Shown in pieces: positions 1 through 6,323 of a DNA stretch of 33,564 nucleotides (position 1 is the stretch's first letter; every line of letters begins with the position of its first letter). A program made the position numbers and the translations under genes. The notes beneath the pieces were generated by a model, which was given only the letters and a program-made list of their open reading frames with translations, had not been told where the DNA came from and searched no databases. Source of the stretch: Prevotella sp. UBA1378 (lineage in GTDB: Bacteria > Bacteroidota > Bacteroidia > Bacteroidales > Bacteroidaceae). Location of the stretch: NCBI GenBank assembly GCA_002305505.1, contig DBRC01000023.1, forward strand, positions 28,026 through 61,589. The letters are read 5' to 3'.

Positions 1-1
1 G

Positions 2-100
2 CAAGAGTACAAGCACCTTGTAGCAGTAGTACAAGATGCCTGTAGGATTTGGATTAAACGCAAGTTCAACCGTGAAAAGAGTGCTTTATACAGGAAATAA
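2..100 (+). CDS. C-terminal end of an unidentified upstream gene (partial)
   Basis: An open frame enters at the window edge and runs for 32 codons to a TAA at 98-100. The visible residues are basic and end in RKFNREKSALYRK, a plausible C-terminus for a real protein. I do not recognise the family from so short a piece. A different-frame ORF starting at 36 runs through the DnaA-box region and looks like chance. If this tail is real, the gene lies in the same direction as nadA and ends just before the candidate replication origin. The sequence to the left of the window would settle it. Confidence 0.35.
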   Translation, partial: QEYKHLVAVVQDACRIWIKRKFNREKSALYRK

Positions 101-565
101 GCTGAATATGCACTTGCTTGTTGAATCCGCGCCCTTTCTTTTTTACTGTAAAGACAGAAATTGTTTATTCCCGAACTCGGGTTACGTTGATAACTATGTG
201 GAAAACCCTGTGGAAAACGTTGGGATAACGCATATATTATTCACACTCTCCGAAAACGGAAGTAAGTTTTGAGGATATCAACAGGTTTATTCAAGCATTT
301 TAAAGAAGTTTTCCACACATTTTAAACGAAAAAAGATATAAACTTATTAATTTTGCACCGAAAAGCGGAATTGTGGATAACTTACCGACCATGCTCATTA
401 TCAGTAAGAAATAATTAACAGGCAATGTGGGTAAACAGAAACCACGGGTGGAAAACGAAACAGGCAAGAAAAAGCACCGAAAGTTTTCAACTTATCAACG
501 GCATATCATCTACTATCATTCCGTTTTTTAAAGTTTAAAAAGAAAAAGAATATAATATTGTTGCG
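101..565. other. oriC: Candidate chromosomal replication origin (oriC) with DnaA-box cluster
   Basis: This gene-free AT-rich stretch has five exact matches to the DnaA box TTWTNCACA: 197-205 (minus), 209-217 (minus), 237-245 (plus), 309-317 (plus) and 372-380 (minus, TTATCCACA itself). One-mismatch sites lie at 220-228, 426-434 and 447-455. With equal base frequencies about 0.03 exact matches would be expected on both strands of 500 bp, so the cluster is not chance. Positions 185-228 form a phased array with box starts 11-12 bp apart. The A/T-rich segment at about 319-353, between boxes, could be the unwinding element. No dnaA gene is visible. A DnaA-titrating or regulatory cluster is the alternative reading. 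Confidence 0.65.
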
Positions 566-1570
566 ATGTTGAAAAAGGAATGGATTGAAAAAGGGTTCAT
601 TAATGAGCCTGTACCAGCGGATTGCAAATCAGACGTCAATGTATTGAAAGCTGAAATCCGGCGGATGTGCAAGGAAAAGAATGCCGTGATATTGGCACAT
701 TACTATACGAAGGGCGAAATACAGGAGATAGCTGACTTTATAGGCGACTCGCTGGCTTTGGCACGCAAGGCGGCCGAGACGGACGCTAAGGTTATCGTGA
801 TGTGTGGCGTGCACTTCATGGCCGAGACGTGCAAGATACTGAGCCCGGAAAAGCTGGTGCTTTGTCCCGACCTGAACGCTGGCTGCTCGCTGGCCGACTC
901 GTGCAAGGCCGACGACTTGAAGAAATTCAAGGAAGAGCATCCGGGATATAAGGTGGTAAGCTACGTGAATACGACGGCTGCGGTGAAAGCGCTTACCGAC
1001 GTGGTGGTGACGAGCGGAAACGCTAAGAAGATAGTGGATACGTTCCCGGAAGATGAAAAGCTGATATTCGGGCCCGACTATAACTTGGGTTCGTATATCA
1101 ACGAAATAACGGGCAGGAAGATGCTGCTATGGAACGGCGGATGCCACGTGCACGAAAGGTTCTCGGTAGACGAGATTGTGAAGCTGAAGGAGGAACATCC
1201 CGATGCAAAGGTGCTGGCTCATCCCGAATGCAAGGGGCCGGTGCTGGCTGTGGCCGATATAGTTGGCTCTACGGCTGTATTACTGAAGCATGCGGTAGAG
1301 AACCCGGAGTATGAGTTTATCGTGGCTACAGAGGCCGGAATACTCCATGAGATGCAGCGCCACTGCCCACAGACGAAGTTTTATCCCGTTCCGCCAGAAA
1401 TAAGCGAAGGAGGAGCAGGCTGCTCGTGCAACGAATGCGACTATATGAAAATGAATTCGCTGGAGAAGATTTACAATGCGCTGAAATATGAGTGGCCTAC
1501 GGTAGAGGTAGAGCCCGGCGTAGCGGCAGAGGCCGTGAAGCCCATCGAGCGGATGCTGGAGCTGAGCTGA
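566..1570 (+). CDS. nadA: Quinolinate synthase NadA
   Basis: NadA condenses iminoaspartate (made by NadB) with dihydroxyacetone phosphate to quinolinate, the precursor of NAD, in the cytoplasm. The 334-residue protein has the usual length and the three conserved cysteine regions that hold the [4Fe-4S] cluster: C107 (NAGCSLAD), C193 (NGGCHVHE) and the CxCxxC group at 286-291. The substrate-binding AHYY is at 44-47. The ATG at 566 gives a normal N-terminus. No good Shine-Dalgarno is seen, as usual in Bacteroidetes; a weak promoter-like TAATATTG lies at 553-560. nadB and nadC are not adjacent. The gene begins right after the DnaA-box cluster, so its transcription may be influenced by DnaA, which is inference. 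Confidence 0.96.
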   Translation: MLKKEWIEKGFINEPVPADCKSDVNVLKAEIRRMCKEKNAVILAHYYTKGEIQEIADFIGDSLALARKAAETDAKVIVMCGVHFMAETCKILSPEKLVLCPDLNAGCSLADSCKADDLKKFKEEHPGYKVVSYVNTTAAVKALTDVVVTSGNAKKIVDTFPEDEKLIFGPDYNLGSYINEITGRKMLLWNGGCHVHERFSVDEIVKLKEEHPDAKVLAHPECKGPVLAVADIVGSTAVLLKHAVENPEYEFIVATEAGILHEMQRHCPQTKFYPVPPEISEGGAGCSCNECDYMKMNSLEKIYNALKYEWPTVEVEPGVAAEAVKPIERMLELS

Positions 1571-1571
1571 T

Positions 1572-1623
1572 ACAGGAAAGACAGCGGGGGTACTCCGGCT
1601 CTGGGTTACATCTTCTTTCCTGT
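1572..1623. terminator. Inverted repeat between convergent nadA and acyltransferase genes
   Basis: Perfect 10-bp arms ACAGGAAAGA (1572-1581) and TCTTTCCTGT (1614-1623) are separated by 32 nt. The left arm starts just after the nadA stop codon. The right arm falls inside the last codons of the opposing acyltransferase gene. The position suits a bidirectional terminator, but the loop is long and there is no clear U-tract, so function is uncertain. Confidence 0.4.
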
Positions 1624-2607
1624 GATAAAAGGCACGTAGCGGTAGATAATCCACGTAGCGGCAGTGGCAGCGACGTACACCGCCGCAAAGAGTATGACCA
1701 CCTGGTGGTAGCGGCCCTCGTATCCGAAGCCTGCGCTAATGGCCAGCCGGCTAAGCAGCAGCGGTATACCCCCTGCCAGGAAGTAATATACGATGGAGTG
1801 GCTGCCTGTCCACGACAGCATAAACACATCGGGCAGCCGCTTGCTTACATACACAAGGAAAAGGGTGCTTATCAGTGTGTCGAGGGTGAAGACGCTGAAA
1901 TGGCTGATGTTGATAGGATATATACAGTTATTCACACCGTATCCTTGTTCAGTTATTTTTATGATAATAAGAATAATTAATAGCAATACAGTGTATAATG
2001 GGGTGTTGATACGTTCGAAAAGCGATTCGTGTTTATGGTATAAATATCCTGTATAAATAAATGGTAGTGCTAGCAGTGCGTTGTGGATATTCCATGCATT
2101 ATACGGTTCGAATTGTGGATGGCTTGTTAATAAAATGGCGGTTATGAACGCTACGGTACAGGCAACGGTTATAAGCTGCCATTTATCTTTTGATATCCAC
2201 AACAGTAATGCAAAGATTATCTCGGATACCGCTAATGCGGTAACAAACCACGAGGCCCTGCCCACGGGTATGGCCATGAGCTGTTCTGCCACGGTGGTAT
2301 ACTGATGGTGGGCAATGGCTTTAGGCACGGCCATGAGCAGCGTGAAGATAAAGTAAGGCATGATGATGCCGCGCGCAACGGAACGCAGCTTATGGGACAG
2401 GGAAAAAGGTTCATACCGAAAGAAAAGGTAGCCCGATACACAGAAGAACGCTATCATGGCGTTAGGCACGTACAGGTTATAGTTGATGATATTGTTGCCG
2501 GTATAATACAGTTCGGTATGGTCGAGCAATACGGCGAGCATGCAGATGCCGCGCAGGGTGTCGACCCACAGCTTGCGCCGGCCTATTTGATGATGGCTAT
2601 CTTGCAT
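1606..2607 (-). CDS. Acyltransferase family 3 membrane protein
   Basis: A 333-residue polytopic protein with about ten hydrophobic segments. The N-terminal VDTLRGICMLAVLLDH (residues 15-30) is the Arg/His motif of acyltransferase family 3 (OafA/WecH-like), which moves acetyl or similar groups onto cell-surface glycans, lipids or peptides in the inner membrane. The substrate cannot be told from sequence. The first 25 nt overlap the end of the porZ-like gene, so translation is probably coupled. The middle of the gene (about 1920-2230) is visibly richer in A/T and in ATA/ATT codons than its neighbours, which may mean later acquisition. Being last in the leuS-yitT-rdgB-porZ block, a role in modifying the surface glycolipid used by the secretion system is possible but unproven. 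Confidence 0.85.
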   Translation of the reverse strand: MQDSHHQIGRRKLWVDTLRGICMLAVLLDHTELYYTGNNIINYNLYVPNAMIAFFCVSGYLFFRYEPFSLSHKLRSVARGIIMPYFIFTLLMAVPKAIAHHQYTTVAEQLMAIPVGRASWFVTALAVSEIIFALLLWISKDKWQLITVACTVAFITAILLTSHPQFEPYNAWNIHNALLALPFIYTGYLYHKHESLFERINTPLYTVLLLIILIIIKITEQGYGVNNCIYPINISHFSVFTLDTLISTLFLVYVSKRLPDVFMLSWTGSHSIVYYFLAGGIPLLLSRLAISAGFGYEGRYHQVVILFAAVYVAATAATWIIYRYVPFITGKKM

Positions 2608-4646
2608 ACCGTACCCTTATTACCGTCGGCCGTTGCCGTTATCACGTTGTACACGCCCGACGCCACGCGGCGGCCTTTACGGTCGGTTCCGTCCCATGTA
2701 AAGGTACCGCCGTTGCTTGTTCCTTCTGCCACGAGATAACCGGTGGCGGTGGTTATTTTAACATCGGCATTGAACGTGAGCCCCATTATTGTTATCATGC
2801 CGTTATAATCGGGCGAAACGGGGTTGGGATAAGCATACACGCTGTTCTTGTCCATCACGGCCGACGGCTCGGTGGCATCGCTCGAATAAGAGCAGAGGCC
2901 GGCGTCGGTGGCGATGTACACCTCGCCCGTCTGTTGGTTGATGGATATGGCGTTGATGTTGTTCGACAGCAGTTTGCTGTTGGTAACGAGGAAATGCTCT
3001 ATTTGTGTCATATTATCGGCACTGATAACGTAGATGCCTTGGCCGTTGGTGCCGAACCATTTTCGCCCGGCACCGTCGATGGCGATGCAGCTTATTTCGA
3101 CGCCGCTCAGCAGGTAGTCGGCATAGTTGGTTCCGTCGTTGCGCGGCACCTTGAATTGCTGGAACGTTACGCTCGGCTGTCCTATCTCGTTGGCAGCCAC
3201 GTAGAACGGACCGTGGTTGGTGCCTATCCATATATTCCCCTCGATGTCTTCGGTGACGCAGTGCAGCACATCGAGCGTGTACGACAGTCCGTCCTGATTG
3301 GTGAATGTCGTATACCTTACGATGGTCGTGTCCGACGGTTGCAGGCAGATGAGCGCCGGGCGGAACCAGTGGTCGCTTACGGTCCATATCAGTCCGTTTG
3401 AATCGAGGTAGCATCCGCGCATATTAGGCAAGCCTACATTTTCTTCATGTACGAGCAAGGGCGAAAAGCGGCTCTGCAGCGTGGTGCTTCCTTTCTCTAT
3501 CACGAAGAGGTTGGCACCCTTTGACTGGCTGTCGAATATCCATAGATTACCGTCCTTATCGAATTTAATGCCGTTGATGATGACATAGTTGGCGCTCAGC
3601 ACTTTCTTGTCGTAAGCCGAAAGCAGTCCGTCGGCTACGGAGTAGAACCGTTTAAAGAGGCCGTCGTAGAATTCGTAAAGCCCGGTGCGCGCTCCTACGA
3701 ATACGCGGCGGCTGTCGTAGGGGTCGATGTCGATACAGTCGGTGTCCAGGTAGCGTTGCTTGGTTATGGTATCGAGGCGGTCTTGATAGATGACCCATTG
3801 GTTGTCTTTCAGCAGCTGTACCGTACCCGGATAGTTCATGTCGGCCTTTGACGTGAAAGCTCCGCCTACGGTATAGAGCGTATTGTTGAGTAACTTCATT
3901 TCATAGAAGTTGTTATACTTCGGCCCTCCGGGATTCAGTGTCTCTACAAGGGGCAGGTATTCCGTATAGTCGGAATTGTCTTCAGCGAAGATGCTGCTGT
4001 TATAATCCGTCGTAGCTGTCCAGTTGCCGGCATCGATGAGGTTGCTCGCGAGCGTTGCGGTGAGCACGGTTCCCGACGCTGTGCGCGCATAGATATTGTT
4101 GCCGCTGAAACCGACGCTCTTGATGCTTTGCCCCAGATTGTACGTCTCGCTGATTTCAGCATCGGGAACATTCATCTTGATGATGCCGAACCCGGCACAC
4201 AGGTAGGCAAACTTTCCGCTTACGATGATGTTGTTGATGGTTTTGTCGCCGATGATGGCCTTGCTGTATATATCCGATACGTTGATGATGTCCGAGTTGG
4301 TTTCAATCAAGTCGATGTTGCTGTTGCTGTATACGGCTATCAGCCGCTTGGCGCTTTTACACCATTTGATGAGGGTGATGTAAGTATCGTTCAGTCCGTT
4401 TACCCGGTCGAAGGTAGTAATCGACCGGTCGTTCTTGTTATACATATACACGTTGTTGCTGGCCAGCACGAAGATGTCATCGCCTGCAGCCTGTATCTGC
4501 TGGATGTCATGATAAGCCATGTAGGTTTTCCATGTACCTATTTGTGCTACTGCCAACTGGCAACAGGCAACTGCTAATAATGCGATGACGGTTCTTTTCA
4601 TACGTTTACTTGGTTCTGATGGGTTTGACTGAAACGCGGCTTTCAT
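2583..4646 (-). CDS. porZ: PorZ-like two-propeller protein of the type IX secretion attachment complex
   Basis: The 687-residue protein has a signal peptide (hydrophobic core about residues 18-34, ending VAQ) followed by repeated blades typical of 'two-component regulator propeller' proteins, such as GNLWIFD, GLIWTVSD, GNIWIGTN and GRKWFGTN. The C-terminal domain (about 603-687) starts at AYPNPV and contains WDGTDRKGRRVASGVYNV, the pattern of type IX sorting/FlgD-like Ig domains. PorZ in Porphyromonas gingivalis delivers anionic LPS to the cell-surface sortase PorU. The ATG at 4646 overlaps the rdgB stop as ATGA, but the signal peptide would be more typical from M16 (4601), so the start is ambiguous. 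A different periplasmic propeller protein is the main alternative, because many Bacteroidales carry homologues whose role is untested. Confidence 0.8.
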   Translation of the reverse strand: MKAAFQSNPSEPSKRMKRTVIALLAVACCQLAVAQIGTWKTYMAYHDIQQIQAAGDDIFVLASNNVYMYNKNDRSITTFDRVNGLNDTYITLIKWCKSAKRLIAVYSNSNIDLIETNSDIINVSDIYSKAIIGDKTINNIIVSGKFAYLCAGFGIIKMNVPDAEISETYNLGQSIKSVGFSGNNIYARTASGTVLTATLASNLIDAGNWTATTDYNSSIFAEDNSDYTEYLPLVETLNPGGPKYNNFYEMKLLNNTLYTVGGAFTSKADMNYPGTVQLLKDNQWVIYQDRLDTITKQRYLDTDCIDIDPYDSRRVFVGARTGLYEFYDGLFKRFYSVADGLLSAYDKKVLSANYVIINGIKFDKDGNLWIFDSQSKGANLFVIEKGSTTLQSRFSPLLVHEENVGLPNMRGCYLDSNGLIWTVSDHWFRPALICLQPSDTTIVRYTTFTNQDGLSYTLDVLHCVTEDIEGNIWIGTNHGPFYVAANEIGQPSVTFQQFKVPRNDGTNYADYLLSGVEISCIAIDGAGRKWFGTNGQGIYVISADNMTQIEHFLVTNSKLLSNNINAISINQQTGEVYIATDAGLCSYSSDATEPSAVMDKNSVYAYPNPVSPDYNGMITIMGLTFNADVKITTATGYLVAEGTSNGGTFTWDGTDRKGRRVASGVYNVITATADGNKGTVCKIAIIK

Positions 4647-5260
4647 CTGTTTAAAAGATAGTCTGCCAGCTTTTTAACGGCTCTTGCCCGGTGACTGATG
4701 CTGTTCTTAACGCCGGTGCCCAGTTCGGCGAACGTACGGTCGTATCCGTCGGGTTTGAACACCGGGTCGTAACCGAAGCCCTCCCCTCCCCTCTTCTCGC
4801 GGATGATTTCGCCTTCAACGATGCCTTCAAAACATATGTTCTGCGGGCCTGAAGCCTGAAGCCGGGAACCGGGCCTTTCTTCTTCTTTCAATATTAACGC
4901 AATAACGGTGCGGAATCGTGCCTTGCGATTGTTATTTTCTCCTAATTCGTGCAGCAGTTTTTTCATATTGGCTTCGCTGTCATGGCCTTCGCCTCCGGCG
5001 TAGCGTGCACTGTAGACGCCCGGTGCGCCGCCCAAGGCTTCCACTTCAAGTCCCGTATCGTCGGCAAATGCGCTCATGCCGTAATGCTCATAGACATACC
5101 GTGCTTTCTGCGTGGCATTTGCTTCGAGCGTCGTTCCCGTTTCAGGAATATCCGCTTCGCATCCTATGTCGCCCAGCGAAAGCACTTCGATGCTTCCGCC
5201 TACTATCTGCCGTATCTCCTCGAGCTTATGGCGGTTGTTAGTTGCAAACACTATTTTCAT
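4643..5260 (-). CDS. rdgB: RdgB/HAM1 family dITP/XTP pyrophosphatase
   Basis: RdgB hydrolyses the non-canonical nucleotides ITP, dITP and XTP to monophosphates and so keeps them out of DNA and RNA. Family motifs are complete: FATNNRHKLEEI at 5-16, the catalytic ADDTGLEVEALGG at 66-78 (D68), GFGYDPVF at 161-168 and SHRARA at 189-194. The start was set at the ATG at 5260; an upstream TTG extension lies in repeat DNA. The protein is 205 residues, a little long, because an Arg/Pro/Gly/Ser-rich stretch at about 125-141 sits where relatives usually have a tight turn. The stop overlaps the porZ-like start by 4 nt. The upstream intergenic DNA is made entirely of GGATTA-type repeats. Confidence 0.94.
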   Translation of the reverse strand: MKIVFATNNRHKLEEIRQIVGGSIEVLSLGDIGCEADIPETGTTLEANATQKARYVYEHYGMSAFADDTGLEVEALGGAPGVYSARYAGGEGHDSEANMKKLLHELGENNNRKARFRTVIALILKEEERPGSRLQASGPQNICFEGIVEGEIIREKRGGEGFGYDPVFKPDGYDRTFAELGTGVKNSISHRARAVKKLADYLLNR

Positions 5261-5393
5261 ATAATCCCTTAATTTCAAAATAACATCCCTAATCCGTAAT
5301 CCAAAAAATTACTATCAATCCCTAATCCTTAATCCTTAATCCCTAATCCCTAATCCCTAATCCTTAATCCTTAATCCCTAATCCCTAATCCTT
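5261..5393 (-). repeat. GGATTA heptad-repeat tract between the YitT gene and rdgB
   Basis: Eleven consecutive heptads of the form TAATCCC/TAATCCT (first unit CAATCCC) fill 5316-5392. On the minus strand these read GGGATTA/AGGATTA. A shorter same-orientation piece lies at 5285-5302, and a degenerate one reaches the rdgB start codon. On the coding strand the tract supplies the last codons and the TAG of the YitT gene. It resembles a telomere-like heptamer and has several GGG runs 4 nt apart on the minus strand, so a G-quadruplex is conceivable. Members of the same family occur at 16476-16513, 16922-16952, 23313-23433, 24707-24754 and 30617-30635. Confidence 0.9.
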
Positions 5394-6320
5394 ATCATCA
5401 GACTTAACCTTTACTTTCATTTCGTCGAACCCTTCGCCGTAAACGCCGATAACGCTGCTCTGACTGACAAACGCATTGGGGTCGATCATCTTAATCAGGC
5501 GGAAGATGTAAACGCTCTCGCGCTTCTTAGCCAGGATACACAACACCTTCATCTCCTGTCCCGTATACCAGCCGTGCCCGTCAAGAATCGTCACGCCGTG
5601 ATCCATTTGTGTGCCGATGGCATTGGCTATCTCCTGCCATTTCTTGGAGAAAATCATGAACTGCACCGACTCGCGGCGGGCGTTCATCACATAGTCGAGC
5701 ACAAAATTTTCGATAGCCATCGTGCACAAGCCGAACATCACTTTGTGCGTTCGTTCGATGTATGTACCGAACTGCGGAAAAAACATACAGGTGCCGATGA
5801 TGAATAAATCGACGAAGATGAGTACTGTGCCGAGCGACACGTTGTGGTACTTGTTGATGGAAGCGGCGATAATATCCGTTCCGCCCGTAGAGCCGTTGTT
5901 CAGGAAAACGATGGCAAGGGAGATTCCCGTAGAACAGCACCCGAGGATGAGCGACATAAACTCTTGGTTCTCTCCTAAAATCTTGATGTACCGCCCTTCC
6001 GCGTCTACCGGCATAACCATCTGTGCCACCATCAGCATGAAATAGAGCACGAAGATGGCGAAGATGGTTTTCATCATGAACCTGAATCCCAGAATCTTCA
6101 ATGCCACAATCAGCAGCGAAGCGTTGATGATGAGGTAAGTGTTTGCTATTTTAAATCCCGTGGCATAGAAAATAATGGCCGACAGGCCCGTTACGCCTCC
6201 TGTCACAATCTGGTAAGGCATAAGGAAGAGCGTGAACCCCACAGTGTAAATAAGGAGGCCAAGAACTATGAATAAATAGTCCTTGACCTCGTTCCATATC
6301 ATTCTGTGATCAATGGTCAT
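5385..6320 (-). CDS. YitT family membrane protein
   Basis: This 311-residue protein matches the YitT family: five to six hydrophobic segments in residues 15-190 (for example VLGLLIYTVGFTLFL and FVLYFMLMVAQMVM), the GGVTGLSAIIFY and NNGSTGGTDIIAASIN glycine-rich motifs, and a soluble C-terminal DUF2179-like domain (about 215-305). The biochemical role of the family is not established; transport is often assumed. The ATG at 6320 is only 3 nt from the leuS stop, so co-transcription with leuS is likely. M7 is an alternative start. The last codons and the stop codon (GAT AAG GAT TAG) coincide with the start of the GGATTA repeat tract, so the repeat has set the C-terminus. Confidence 0.9.
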   Translation of the reverse strand: MTIDHRMIWNEVKDYLFIVLGLLIYTVGFTLFLMPYQIVTGGVTGLSAIIFYATGFKIANTYLIINASLLIVALKILGFRFMMKTIFAIFVLYFMLMVAQMVMPVDAEGRYIKILGENQEFMSLILGCCSTGISLAIVFLNNGSTGGTDIIAASINKYHNVSLGTVLIFVDLFIIGTCMFFPQFGTYIERTHKVMFGLCTMAIENFVLDYVMNARRESVQFMIFSKKWQEIANAIGTQMDHGVTILDGHGWYTGQEMKVLCILAKKRESVYIFRLIKMIDPNAFVSQSSVIGVYGEGFDEMKVKVKSDDKD

Positions 6321-6323
6321 ATA

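Noticed and set aside
36..272. 78-residue frame through the DnaA-box region
   Set aside because: No family resemblance, irregular composition, and it overlaps the boxes; judged a chance frame.
5316..5392. Heptad tract considered as a CRISPR array
   Set aside because: The units are contiguous 7-mers without spacers, and no cas genes are present.
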